Of a stretch of DNA of 64,000 nt, positions 24,101 through 36,576 are shown piece after piece. The stretch lies in NCBI GenBank assembly GCA_019916065.1, contig CM034241.1:19483541-19547540 (forward strand), in the 5' to 3' direction. The stretch is from Vitellaria paradoxa. Taxonomy: Eukaryota; Streptophyta; Magnoliopsida; Ericales; Sapotaceae. Made by a program: the position numbers and the translations under genes. The notes below the pieces were generated by a model. It did no database searches. It was given only the letters and a program-made list of their open reading frames with translations, and was not told the DNA's origin. The number at the start of each line of letters is the position of its first letter. Within the stretch, counting starts at the first letter, position 1.

Positions 24101-24299
24101 CAAAAATAAGAGATCAATCCATGTGAACAAGAAAATGTTGGACCAGATCCTATGGTAGAAGAAGGGTTTAAGAAAATTGAATTGGGTGACACAATTAATC
24201 CAACGAGTAGGCTGCATCAATTTATAAATATAGGCAAAACATACACGTATTAGAACCATAGGTATTAGAGAGTATAGCCACAAAAAAATTGAAAAAGTA

Positions 24300-24600
24300 A
24301 AATCGTACCTCGGTCAGAGAATGTGAATGTGAGAGAGTTAAGATCGATGAGAACGAGAGAGATGAAGAAAACTCAGTCAGTCAAAAAGCATGAAGAACAA
24401 CTCCGATGAAGAATGAGATAAAGAGAGAGATAGAGAGAGAGAGAACAAGTGCAGGTGCAGGGGCTGCGGCATGAGAAAGAGGGAACCAGAAAGGGGGCTA
24501 CAGCAACGACGTGGCGGTTGCGGGGGGTTGCGGCATGGGCGGCAAAGGGTTGTGGCATGAAGGGGGAACAGAGAGGGAGAGAAAGGGGGGAAAAGGGACG
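24300..24600. other. Purine-rich stretch
   Basis: GAGAGA-rich on the plus strand with GTTGCGGCATGGGCGGC-type words. It could be the 5' untranslated region of a lost gene on the minus strand. No supported coding sequence. Confidence 0.3.
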
Positions 24601-25920
24601 AATTTGAATTTTTTACCCATGTTTTGATAATAACAAATAATTTATCAAATTAAAATTAATTAAAAAAATTCACCAAAATAAAAATAAAAGCGTATTTAAT
24701 TGACATTCAGAAAACATGAGTACTACTTGCGTCTTTCGACCAAGGGTGTGTTCGGTTAGTAAAAAATTAATTAAAAAGTATAATAAGAATAAAAAATGTG
24801 AAATAAAAATATTATGTAAAAAAATATAAAAAATTAGTTAAAATAGATGAATCTTGGTAAAATTTGATACTCCAAACGGAGGCCAAATCTCAAACCAAAT
24901 GCAGAGACCCTCCACCTTTCATTACATCAAAGTCCCAAATCAATTGCAGAGATCTTCCACCTTCCCTTTCATTACATATAATTTATATATTCATACAAAA
25001 ACCCTCTACCTTCTGTTACATATATATATATATAATTTTTATGCGGGGGATTGGTTATACTTGGTTTCTCTCTTTCGCAAGGCAATTGTTGTTGCAATTA
25101 TAGCGATCTCTCATTTTGTCTGAGAAAAAGCGAATCTAAGCCTCGTTCTTTTCACGCTCTTCATCTCTCTGCATTTTCTTTTTTGTTTATGGGTTTTATT
25201 GTCTATTTTTTTCTGATTTTAAATACGTCTGTGAGTTTATTGGAGAAAAGAAAAGGAAAAAAATAATTAATTAAGGAAGAAGAAAAAAGAAATGAAAAGA
25301 CGAGAAATAATAATAACTTTCTTTCTATTTATTTGAGAGTTTGGAAAAGAAAAGACAATTACTTTCTTTTTATTTTGTGAGTTGTGAATAAATGAAAATA
25401 AAGAAAAATGTCTATTATTATTTTACTAATATACTCTTATATTATCCATAAATAAACCGTCCTATATTATCAATAAATAAAGTATTAGCACATCAAATAT
25501 GACTAAATGGATCCATCTTGAAATAATTAAAAATAAATACAAACATGATTTTATGTAACTAAATAATAATAAGAAATTAATTTGATTCCAATTTACAACT
25601 GTAGTAAGAGCTCATTCCTAACCACATACAAAGTTCAAGTTTATTACATAAGAATCAATGCAAAATATGATTTCACAAAAAAACTAATTGAATTTTTCTA
25701 TTGATTTCTACTTCCTCATCATCCTTCATGTTATATTCACGCAAACACGAGCTACTTCAATGCATAATGCTATTATTGGGGACATTGGATTTATCGTGGT
25801 TAATGTCATTTTTTATTTATTTAATATGAGAACGAGAGACTTATTTAGTTGCTCTGATGATGGTTATTATATTATGACTTGACCTTAGTATAGGCTTTAA
25901 TTTAATTTAATTAATTCCCA
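24600..25920. other. Non-coding, with a repeat shared with 52670-52880
   Basis: 25230-25420 carries GAAAAGAAAAGG, ATTATTTGAGAGTTT and GACAATTACTTTC-like blocks that recur in the same order at 52670-52880. A duplicated CAGAGACCCTCCACCTTTC/CAGAGATCTTCCACC pair is at 24902-24965. No coding feature. Confidence 0.45.
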
Positions 25921-26415
25921 TATTCTCACTCGTTCGTCCTAAGGAATTAAGTTAGAGCTGTGACAAACTTCCTTATTAAGCTCATCATGGAGAAAAGCAT
26001 TGTGCACATCTAACTAGTGGTGTGCTAGCTATGGGCAATAACAATTGCAATAACATAAGGAATAGTGACTAATTTAGCTACCAAAATAAGGGTGTTATGA
26101 TAGTTAAAGCCCTCAATTTGGGTAAAACATTTCACAAAGAATGGTAGCCTTTATACCATTTAACAGAATCATATGTTTTTAATTTTGTTTAAAAATCTAC
26201 TTGCAATTAATTTGTTTCTTACCAAGGGAGGAGGAAGGGACTGAGTCCAAGTGTGGTCAACCTTTAAGGAACTATGTTCAAAAAAATGACTTAATGCCAT
26301 TGTGGGCATATGATAGCTTGAGAATATGAACAAGGCTTACTATATTAAGAAAGAGCAGATAAAAAAGTACAATGTAGTTAAGAAAAATAAAAATAAGAGA
26401 CAAAATTAGAACCAT

Positions 26416-29400
26416 TGTCACGTCCTGGGTCATGTAATTTGAGGACACAAGCTTAATGAACCCCATAGTATGCAATCACATCACAATCACATAACCTTAA
26501 CCCTGTCCCAATGAAAGCAAAACCATAACTGGAGCAAATATAGTATAATATAACCAAAAGAGCAATACAAAATAAGTCATAGTCATCATTGGACACAATA
26601 CTTTCGAATATAAATAACTTCATCAAAGTATAATAATAAATATAACTTGTCACTCTATTAAGGACACAAAAGAATAACATAACTCCTCACAACTAAGAGA
26701 TCAAAATACATAAAGTACTAATCAAAATATGAAAAATAAGGACAATCTGTCCCTCAATCAAATGTCACGTCTTGTAGGCCCATCTTTGAACCTGCACTCA
26801 TAACCGTAGGAGGTGAGCATTAGTTCATGTGTACTTATCATACAAGCAAGCATACAATACATCTTTAAGCATGACACTACGTGAACATGTAAACCATGTA
26901 AATCAACCATAAAATAATTTACATCTCAACATATCATATCACGATGTCGTAATCATATAATCATACCAATCAAGCATAGATTGAAATTTTCTTATCATAT
27001 ATTATTACCGATTTCATTACCATTATCTTATTAAGTTTTATGTCCAACCATATGTTGGACAAAAAATTGAATAAATCCTACCACTAGGGGTGCACAAAAA
27101 ATCGAACAAACCAAAAGCTGAGCCAATCCTATCATTTTGTTTTGGGTCTGTATCATTTTTTATTCGGTTCTATGTTGAAAATTAGCAAATTAATATTTTC
27201 AATTCGGTTCTTAGGTTAGCATTTGGTTCTCCGGTTAGCATACACTCAACCCAAACTCGAATCCGAATTGAAAATAACCCAACCCAAACTAACCAAAAAC
27301 CAACCTTAAAAAATATAATGTATAATGTCTAATGTATAATTATATATAATATAATATTATAAAATATAAAACTAAATAACAACTAGGGTTAGTAATTAAT
27401 CACATCAACTATCTCTCTTTCTTTCTTTGCCCCTTACACTGTTCAACTTTCACACAGGTTCAAACTTGCCTTGCTGAAAGTTCTTTATGCCTTACCCTGT
27501 TAATGAAGAACTTGATTACAATCTTACCTGGTGATTTGTATGCATTAGGTTATGATATATCCTAATTATTTGGTTTCTTCCACTCTTATGAGCTATAATG
27601 TGCTCTTTTTTTCCAATGGCCTTCCAATATCTAGAACCTACAATTCCTCTGCATTTGTTCACATTCTTTTTTCTTTCTTTTGAAATATTTCTTTTTGCAT
27701 CTATTCAACTTTTGCATAGAATTGTGACTTTTAAAATGACTTATAATGTCTTTAATTGTTTTAGACATAATTTGTTATTTCTTTCTATCTTTATTTATGT
27801 TTCTCATTAAGAATTTGACGAGAAAGTTGATCATTAGTTTTGTTGATCAAAAAAAAAAAAAAAAAGCAACACTATTCATTCTATTTTTTATTTTATTTTT
27901 GATACCTAATTTTATAATTTAATTAGCAAAAAGAGCCTCTGTCTCTCTCTCTCACACACGCACACACAAACACACACATAACCCTATGATTTGGCAACAT
28001 TTCTTACCGTTGTTTTCTTTTCATTTTTTAACCGGTGGACCCAACCCAAAAATGGATCCAATTCAACCCGAAATGACTTAAACCAAAAAGTAAATTGACC
28101 TTGTCCAAATTGACCTAAATAAAAAACCAAACTGATCCAACCTAATATTATTCGATTCGGTTTGGTTTAGTTCCAAATTAAAATCAGTTCAATTTAGAGT
28201 CTAAATTTTATGAACAAAAAAAAAATCGATTCAATTTTGAGTTAAGTATGAACTCGAATTGAACCAAACCGACCTATGCACACTACTACCTATAACCATT
28301 ATAACATTATAACATCATCAAATCACATCAATAGTCTCAATAACAAGTATAAAGAATACATGCACCAATACTAATACTCAACATCAAGACTCAATCTTAA
28401 CTCACACACACTAACACATCAATATTCAACACCCATACTCAACTCTAATCATATATATACCAAACTAGTTCGGGCATGTAGACGCTTCTCCACCAAAATA
28501 CAATTTATACTTTGTTTTTGGTTCTTTCAATTCCAACTTCGTTTATTTTGATTTAGATCCAAAATGATCCATAATTATGCTTGTTTTTAGTCCTAAGCAG
28601 TATATAAATATAACCACAATATCAATTTATCAATCAAATCAAGTTTTTAATACAAATTGGTTTTACTATTCATTGTCTTTTCCTTAGTTCATCAACATAT
28701 ATATAAGTAACAAGCATATCAAATCTTCAATCAAGCATAATTCATAAAATATAGCAATCTAGAACATGTTATAAACACAAATGTAAGCTAAACAAAACAA
28801 GAGAACATGCAACCCTTAAGTCAGAAGGTTTCGGAATTCATTAAAAAACCACCATGATCAATCTACTCTTTCTAACACCGAACCAAGGATTGAAATGCAC
28901 TCTCAACCAACTCAATTGATCATTAGAAAAAGGAATTAGAAAAAGGTTTAGGTTTTAATTGCTCACCAACCTCAGCTCTCTCTTTCTCTCTCTTTCAATA
29001 TCTATATTAACAACCAAAATACATATATCAATATCTATATTAACAACCAAAATACATATATCTATAGATATATATAACTTGAATCCTTCATGGTAAAGGA
29101 AAGAAAAGGTAAGTTGAGGGATTAGATAGGGTCGATGATCCTATAAACAAAGGTTAGGCTTAGGGTGGCTTGACAACTTGAAAAGAAAATGATTGATTGA
29201 AAGTCAGAAAAGATGGCAACTCAATTTGACATGCAACAAACACACCCCAAGTGCCTAGGTAAGAAAGGGCAAGCACCCGGGCTAAGGCCAGGCACACGGA
29301 CAAAGTTGTTCGGGTGCCCAAACCAACCTTTAATCCCAAAAATTTTCTAAGTATTGTCCAGAAGTGAAACCTAACACGAGAATTGAGCAACTGAGCTTAC

Positions 29401-29498
29401 ACCAACACATCTAATTAATCACATCAAAATAACATGCTAAACCACATTTCAATTGTATAATAAATAAAATAATATTTACAAAAACACGGGTCTTTACA
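26416..29498 (-). mobile_element. Tekay-like Ty3/gypsy solo LTR with 5-bp target duplication ACCAT
   Basis: On the minus strand it starts TGTAAAGACCCGTGTTTTTG and ends CATGACCCAGGACGTGACA, the border style of plant Tekay/Del LTRs. ACCAT flanks both sides exactly (26411-26415, 29499-29503). Leaving out the hAT-like insert at 27086-28285 the LTR is about 1.88 kb. A GA-rich run on the minus strand near 28975-29000 fits the 5' leader region of such LTRs. Confidence 0.85.
27086..28285. mobile_element. hAT-like non-autonomous element inside the solo LTR
   Basis: Left end AGGGGTGCACAAAAAATCG; right end reverse-complemented TAGTAGTGTGCATAGGTCGG. Subterminal sequence has many CGGTT/AACCG and GGTTTGGTT words, typical of this plant element style. 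Flanks CTACCACT and CTACCTAT agree at 6 of 8 bases, so an aged 8-bp duplication is possible. No transposase seen. Confidence 0.6.
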
Positions 29499-32203
29499 AC
29501 CATACTTACGGGCATGGTTGAAGGTGGTAAAGGCACTCTGGAGGTAGAGGGTAAAGTAAAACAAAGGTAATCGTGAACGTGAGTAGGTGGACTAACAATA
29601 TAGCACAATCATAATAAGGTGGGTGCTTCTAATTATAGTGCAGATGAAGGTTCAAGTAGATTAGGAACTTTAGGATGATTTTGACAATGGGTAAGTTATT
29701 GGTGGGAAAAGAACATGGCGACTCGATGACAAGGATTTTAAGCATGGGAACTAGTAAGACAAATATAGGGGTAAGGTTAAAAACTATGGGTTGGGTGAAA
29801 AAGTGGGAAGAATACAAAAAATTGTCCTCAAGGAAAGTGACTTCACAAGAAATGAGTATTTTTTTGCGGCCAAGTTATATAAATGGTAACCGTAGTGTAG
29901 TAAAGGGTACCCTAAGAATAGACATTGGATGCCATGCTATTGAAATTTGTCATGGTTAGCATTAAGAATTTAATGGAACACGAGCAACCAAAACATAAAA
30001 ATGGTCATAACAAGGTGGTTGGTTACACTCTAAAAAGTAAAATTATGTTCCTCTGAAAATGCGAACATCGTATAACATTGAGAATGTATTGGTGTCTGCG
30101 TACAACTCAACTTTTATTTATTTATTTATTTATTATTATTATTATTTTTGCGTGGAGTATCAACACAAGTAAGTTCATGAAAAACATTATGGTCATGAAA
30201 AAGAAAAAGAAAGATTTGGGCAAGATCAGCAGTAAATTAAGAAACATTGTCAAATAAAAAAATTAAATGTAAGATGAAAATGAGTGGTAATCTTGTGAAA
30301 GAAAATACTGAGTTTGGATAGTATTTCTGATTTAAAATGCATCAAATAAACCCAAGTCATGTGGATGAATTCATCCACAATAGTTAAAAAAAACTATGCA
30401 CCATTTGTGAAAGGGATGTGACAACCGCCCTGAATATCACAATAAATTCTTTCAAAAGGAAAATTACTTTTATTTGGAATTAACTGAAAAGAAAATCTAA
30501 TATGTTTACCTTTCAAACGAGCATCATAATGGGCATTATTATTAGGAAAGGAAATAAATTTAGGTAAACAAAATCAGAAAAGTGACTAAGCTAAAAAGGC
30601 CAAGTGTCAAAGGAAACAATCCGAGTTGTACTAAGAGATTGGGTTGGCTTGGTTCGCTCATCACTTACTCTGATCATCCACTTTGAGTTTAGGTCTTGAA
30701 AAACATAAAAAGTGGAAAAAAAGAATAACGCAACCTAGTTTAAGGTTTTAGTGAATTTAGGGACATAAAGAAGATTAAAATAAAAAATAAGAATGTACAA
30801 TGTGTCAAAAAGAATGCTAATAAGTGATAACATCACTATTGGAAAATGGAGTGTTAGCATCAGCCACTGATGGTCGCTAATGATGGAAAATCAGTTGTTA
30901 ATACTATTAACTTCTACCTAGCGATTGCACACATGTAGATAATGAAAATCTGATTGCTAAAGAACCTTAGCATTTGCCATATGATAGACACTAAGTAATA
31001 GTGACCGCTGTAAGGGAAATATTGGATGCATTTTTAGTGACTCTTGTTATGACTTTTAGCGACCGTTGATAGTAATTTTTTTATTTTTTTGAAATTATTT
31101 TCATAATACCTTTAGTGACTACCATTTAGGCATTAGCAAATGTTGTTGGTGGCCACTAAAAATAATTTAATTTTTTCCCGATTTTTCTAATTATATGCAT
31201 ATAAATATATATACATGTAATTGGTATATACTTAACATCAAATTTTTTACAAACATCCAAACTAATAGATTGAAAATTCAATAATAATTTACATTATCCA
31301 AAAGTGTAATAAATTTGAGAGTTTATTTCACTTACATCCCTTATGATTTTGCCATTGTACACTTAGACCCCATAGGTTATAATAATGTGCATCTAAACCC
31401 CCTATTATCCAATCATGGTAACTCCTGTGAAATTGAAGGGTATTTGGGTAATTTCTTATGTCTATGTCCTTTTTAATTTAATGATAAATTTTTTTTTACA
31501 GTTAATACACTCTAATTTATTATTATCAATTTACTGTCTCTGGAGTATGAAAAGTCTCTTATAAATTTGTTTATACTTTATTCGATGTGATTTATAACTT
31601 ATTAATGTGATCTTACTTTCATTATTTAAAAAAAGAAAAATGAAGTGTAAAAAATAACCCTTAAAAGAAAAAAAAGAAATAATAAAATGTTTTTAGTTAA
31701 TCAACAGCCAAAAAAAATATTAAAAATCATAAGTTGAAATTTGCTTCCTTGTTTAAATAATAATGATAAATAGATAGCGATTTATGTAAAAGTAAAATTG
31801 CACAACTTATAGCATGCAAGTTACAGATTGATATGTTTTAGATATATTATTTATATTTGTAAAAGAACGATAAAAAATTACGTTAAAATAAGAAAACCAT
31901 TGTGCAAAGAAAAAAATTAATCATTGTACAAAAAAAAAATTAACTTTTTTTTATCTGTACGTAAATTCTCCTATTTAATTCATTTTTTCTTTCTTTTTTT
32001 TTTTTTGCAATTGATAAATGTGAACGATACACTTGAAACTATCAAAAGTAAGAAAAAAATTAACTTTTTCTATGTTGTTTAATAAAATAAGAGCAAACAA
32101 ATTATAAACATAATATTTAATAATAATAAATTAGAATGCGCAGGAGTGTGGTGGTACCTAGGAACACGAGTTATAAAACCCCATATATGGGTATAATGGT
32201 CAC

Positions 32204-32342
32204 TTCTACATACATGGTTACTGAATATCCTGGAGAAATGCATTACAGTACTTGTATGCTTCTAGCTGGAATCTTATTAAAAATGGGAGCGTATGGGTTG
32301 GTTTAGATCAATATGAAATTATTACCTCATGCTCATTCTATA
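32204..32342 (+). pseudogene. ndhD: Plastid-derived ndhD fragment
   Basis: Plastid NDH complex subunit 4 (a membrane proton-pumping subunit). About 135 bp on the plus strand match the internal segment WLP...[16 protein letters not shown] then [20 protein letters not shown], at near nucleotide identity around [19 protein letters not shown] replaces the CGG/AGG codon of VRI, and a base change breaks the frame near the left end, so it is a nuclear plastid insert. Confidence 0.85.
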
Positions 32343-32358
32343 CCCATTAGTTGTCCGC

Positions 32359-32411
32359 TCTCAGGTTGGGCAATAAGGGTCGGAGAAGGGCAATCACTCA
32401 TTCTTAAAATG
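32359..32411 (+). other. Plastid inverted-repeat fragment (spacer upstream of trnV-GAC)
   Basis: CAGGTTGGGCAATAAGGGTC and GGAGAAGGGCAATCACTCAT, continuing to TTCTTAAAA, match the conserved plastid spacer between rps12 and trnV-GAC as I remember it. In plastid genomes this is tens of kilobases from ndhD, so the two pieces were joined after or during transfer. Confidence 0.7.
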
Positions 32412-32811
32412 AGCGTATAGTCTATAGTTTGTGAACCGTTAAATTTGGATGGAATATTTAACTAGAGGTGGTGTGAGTGTTATACAAACCTTAGAGGGTC
32501 TAGGTGTATATCAGTAAACTCTATGAGGTTTAGGCGTATAAAGACAAAATTTCAAGGGGTGTGAGTAAAATAAACCCTAAATTTAATTACAATAGTTATT
32601 ACTAAAATTACTAATTAAAATATATTAGCTACATCTAAAAAACGTTCACATTTAAAAATTCAGTAAATAAAAACAATCTGAGTCTTCAAAATTGCCTGAC
32701 CATTATCAAACCTAAAAAATTAAATCAAATACATATTATTAGCATATAATTTAAAAGAAAACCTATATATATATATATATTTAAAGATTACAAATTTTAG
32801 TTACGAACTAA

Positions 32812-34150
32812 AAGTGCAGAGCAACAGCACACCGAGCCTCAGTTTCATGCACCATTCCTAGAAGTCATAAGTAACTAAGAGATCATACATGCCAAGTCTC
32901 GCTGCCAACCCTGCCCATTTTCTTTATTTGGGCTATTAATTTGAAAATTTTGAAGTTTTTTAAAGTTTCTAGTAAACAATGAACTAAAAGGGTGGATTCC
33001 AGGCACACTAGGGCTTAGCTTCAAGCGTTTTTTCTTCATACAAGTCATTAGTGACCCAAAGATTGGGCATGCCAAATCTTGCGGTCAATTGAGCCTGTTT
33101 GCTTAGTTTGGGCTATTAACTCAAAGTTATAGAAATTTTAATTTTCAAGTGTAGATTCTAGGCATACTGAGTCTCAGCTTCTCACACCATTGATTTCTAC
33201 AAGTCTCTAGTGACCCAAATATTGGGTGTGTTAAGTCTCGTGGCCAACTGAGCCCATTTGATTGATTTGGGCTGTTGACTTAAAGTTGTAAAAGTTTAAA
33301 GTTTCTAGTGAAATGTAGATTCTGGGCACATCGAGCCTCGATTTCACGTGCCGTTTATTCTTATAAGTCACTAGTGACTAGGGATTGAGCGTGTTAAGTC
33401 TTGTGGCTAACTAAGCTCGTTTGCTTGATTTAGGCTATTGACATAAAGTTGTGAATCATTAAAATTTCAACTTAAACTACGAACTATAAGTGCAGATTCG
33501 AGGCAAAAGGGGCCTCGATTTCACATACCATTTATTCCTATAAGTCACTAGTGACTTGAAAATTGGGCATGATAAGTCTCACAGCCAACCGGCCCATTTG
33601 CTTGGTTTGGGCTATCGAAGTTGTGAAAGTTTAAAGTTTCTAGTAAAACTAGGAAGCACAATTGTGGATTTTGAGCACATTGGGGCTTAATTCATGCGTC
33701 GTTTATTTTGCAAGTCACTAATAACTCATAGACTAGGTGTGCCAAGTCTTGTGACCAACTGAGCCTGTTTGCTCAATTCGGGCTATTGACTTGAAGTTGT
33801 GAAATTGTAAAGTTTCAACTACGAACTACAAGTTCAGATTTTGGGCACATCGGACCTCTATTTCATGCACTATTTATCCCTACAAGTCACTAGTGACCCG
33901 AAGATCAATGTATCAAGTCTCCCAGCTAACTAAACCCATTTGTTTAGTTTGGGCTATTGACTTGAAGTTGTGAAATTTTAAAGTTTCTAGTAAAATTATG
34001 AATTACAAGTGCAGATTTTGGGCACACCAAGTCTCAGTTTCATATGACATTCATTCTTAATAGTCACTAGTGATGTGGAGATAGTGTGTCCCAAGTCTCG
34101 TGGCCAAGTGAGTCCGTTTGTTCAATTTAGGCTGTTATCTCAAACTTGGC
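32812..34150. repeat. Tandem array, eight units of ~160-182 bp
   Basis: The anchor AGTCACTAGTGACYC-like block occurs at 32863, 33043, 33202, 33365, 33543, 33713, 33895 and 34072. Each unit also has GGGCACACCGAGCCTC-like and GTGGCCAACTGAGCCC-like blocks and TTTGGGCTATTGACTT. Units are quite diverged. GTCACTAGTGAC is a perfect palindrome in the better units. The array lies inside the CACTA remnant. Confidence 0.9.
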
Positions 34151-35430
34151 CCAACATCATAAATTGACTTAACTACTTCTAATGCATATTGTAAACTTTA
34201 ATGTAAAAGTTTAAAATTGAAGACATAAACATATGATTTGTATTGAATAAAACATGAAAACATATACCTGATCTAGGTGGCCTAAGTGAGAATGAGGAAG
34301 ATGCTCTCACCAACAGACCATTGCCAAGGCTAGTGTCCACTATTAACATCTGGGACCTGCATACAATTAATTTATTTTATTAAACAAAACTCTTTGTAAT
34401 CATAACAAAGTTTGTAATCATAATGTCTATTTTAAAAATATTAGTAAAAAAAAAAATTCCATCTCATTAGGTAGCACGAGGTTCTTGATTATCTATAGGG
34501 GTGACATGGCTCTAGGAGATCCGCTTCTCCATATCTGCCATCCATTGTTGCATCCAACTCCACTCGACGAATAACAGAGCGTTGTATACCCAAGTTATAT
34601 GTCCCTATGTATTCATATCCCTCTGAGCCTGTAACCTCCAAATAGATTGCATTTATCTATCACTGGAACTACAATCTACCTTAGGGAGCTTGTTAAAGCA
34701 TTCTTGAAACTAAGCCTATCAACCATTAAAATATTTCTATTACCAACATGAAATCCTATTTTACACAATTAATTACAAATACTAACATTTTTTTGAGTAA
34801 AGTAAAGACTTGCTGAAATGCCTACAACCTGTAGATGTGCGATATTATGAGTCCACTCATAAAACAATGATCTGATTGGCAGGGAGATTCTTTCTACATA
34901 ACTATTAGTAATCATGTTAAATAACTAAAGCTATAAAGCTATATTAAAATAAACATATGATGTAAAGAAACTTGGAATTTGTTACCTCGTGGTGGACATC
35001 GTTATAATGTCAAGTCCCGATAGTGTGTAATGACCTATGCATCTCTCAGTTATAGGCGGTTTTGTGTAATTACTCTGCAATGTTATCTACTATTAGTGTA
35101 AATAAGAAAACAAATATCATTAAGTAACTAAAGTTACAACATAAGATTAGTATTTTATATGTGCTTCCTTACTCGACTAGTACGTGTATCACTTGCACCA
35201 CTGGTCTGGAAATACACTTGCGGGACCTGAAAATGCATGTTTGTGTCATCCTAATAGGGCTTTTAATGCTTGATCTTCACTTTATTTTATGATCCTTCTT
35301 TAACCTTTGACATATTCCTTCCTTCACCTCTCGAAAAGCCATCAGAATAGTCCCAAACGTTGTCATTCCAAGTAATAAATATTGAAGTTAATACAATATT
35401 ATAAATGGGTAAAAAACTAAAACTTTTAAA
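34151..35430 (-). mobile_element. CACTA interior between array and second ORF
   Basis: Short minus-strand exon-like pieces such as MAFREVKEGICQRLKKDHKI (about 35330) and an ATMDGRYGEADLLEPC-like stretch (about 34540) fit the second ORF of En/Spm elements, but frames are broken and I cannot define exons. Confidence 0.45.
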
Positions 35431-36576
35431 CATTTAAATTGTTACCTTCATGAACATTCATCAAGAAGGACAACTAATCCAATACAGCTAGTGGGAAAGA
35501 ATGTGCATCACGTATGATATGATTAAGCTGAGAGGTTAACTTGCACTCGTTCTCACCCACTGGATGGAATACATGGTAGAACTCTACGTTTAGAAGTTCG
35601 TATTCCAATATCATAGAGCCCAAGAAAGCCCCTTATCTTTCCTAGTTGATACTCCCTTATTCATAGAACTTGTAAAATAACAAGATGACAGTGAAAAAAA
35701 AGAAAAAAACCAAGATTAATAAAGTATAACAAAAAACTATGTACTTATTAAACTGTAACAGAATAAAAAAAATTAATCATACTAGTTGTCTAAGAAGTGG
35801 ACGGGCTTGGGATAGACTATGCTTGGGTAGTAAACTATATGTTGGGGGAAACTAGGATGGCAAGCTGTGTAGGTGCAGGTGCTGTGGTATCTGACTTGGT
35901 GTATGCACTAGGGAGTAAGGGGCTAACTGTTAAGGAGTTGGGCCTGGTGCTAGTGAAGTTGACTGTGAGAGGGTGGGGCCTTATGCTGGGGGACATGATA
36001 GTGTGGATATGTCCCCTGTGTGAACTTGTGAACATTGTAATAAATCTACCACGATGTGAGGATGATCTTCACTGGGCCTACGTTAACTTAATATATCTAT
36101 TTACATATATTGGTATAATGTGTTAATTATTAAGAAAATTTCATAAAAAATAAAACATAATTTTAAAATGATTTACACAATATTGAAAACTTCAAAATAT
36201 CATTGTATAATAAAAGGTCATTGACGAATAAAATCAACTGCTTCCCTTTCGATGACCTCTCTAACCATGTAGCCTTGGAATCATTTCAAACAAAATTTGA
36301 TCTATATTTTGTTGGGCAAACACATTCACATCTAGCTCATCGCATTCAATCTAAACTCTCCCCTTCAAGTTATTTCTACTGTGACATGCCATTTAGGATC
36401 TAGTAAGTCTGTGGCGTAGTAAACTTACTCTGCTTGTTGTGCAAAAATATAAGATCCATTACTTATTTGATCATCTCGATATAACAAATTATTGAAGTTT
36501 ATCAATGTAAAATTACAATCATCAATTTTAGTACCATGGATTGTATTGACTTAGTTGCACTTAAACAACACAAATG

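Larger units (their letters stand above)
25930..30660 (-). mobile_element. Ty1/copia pol remnant, interrupted by a solo LTR
   Basis: Minus strand, in order. 30640-30500: pre-integrase domain remnant. 30480-30250: integrase core (PFERIYCDIQGGCHIPFTNG then FLTIVDEFIHMTWVYLM). About 29935-29850: integrase-to-RT linker with CLFLGYPL-like and VTFLED. 26290-25960: reverse transcriptase start (PFFVKCFTQIEGFNYHNTL, ILVAKLVTI, MLFSMMSL). Many stops and shifts. The Tekay-like solo LTR at 26416-29498 sits between linker and RT. The element is cut in RT on one side and before integrase on the other; no LTRs of its own were found. Confidence 0.8.
31320..32578. mobile_element. MULE-like element carrying plastid DNA
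   Basis: Long inverted ends: left AGTTTATTTCACTTACATCC; right reverse-complemented AGGGTTTATTTTACTCACAC. Similarity continues for about 90 bp (TAGACCCCATAGG / TAGACCCTCTAAGG). Flanks AAATTTGAG (31311-31319) and AAATTTAAT (32579-32587) agree at 7 of 9 bases, fitting a 9-bp Mutator-type duplication. No transposase inside. Confidence 0.7.
30834..36576 (-). mobile_element. CACTA (En/Spm) transposon remnant, 3' end to the transposase
   Basis: The left end starts CACTATTGGAAAATGG at 30834, close to the plant CACTA end CACTACAAGAAAA. It is followed by alternating GTCGCTAA / TTTAGCGACC subterminal motifs to about 31150. On the minus strand 36560-36200 encodes the DUF4216 end of the transposase: VVLFKCNWVNTIHGT, then INFNNLLYRDDQISNGSYI, then FAQQAE, stop, VYYATDLLDPKWHVTVEIT. 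35990-35440 has a Ser/Pro-rich stretch and NECKLTSQLNHIIRDA, resembling the second (Transposase_24-like) ORF. The rest of the transposase is cut off by a LINE at 36577. A tandem array and a MULE-like insert lie inside. Confidence 0.75.

Noticed and set aside
32204..32411. Assembly contamination by plastid DNA
   Set aside because: The pieces are short, mutated, rearranged and sit inside inverted repeats with a near-matching 9-bp duplication, which fits a nuclear insert.
32812..34150. CRISPR-like array
   Set aside because: Units of ~170 bp diverge along their whole length; there are no short constant repeats with unique spacers, and this is a plant.
35797..36126. 109-codon plus-strand ORF
   Set aside because: It is the reverse shadow of the Ser/Pro-rich part of the CACTA second ORF on the minus strand; no domain in the plus frame.
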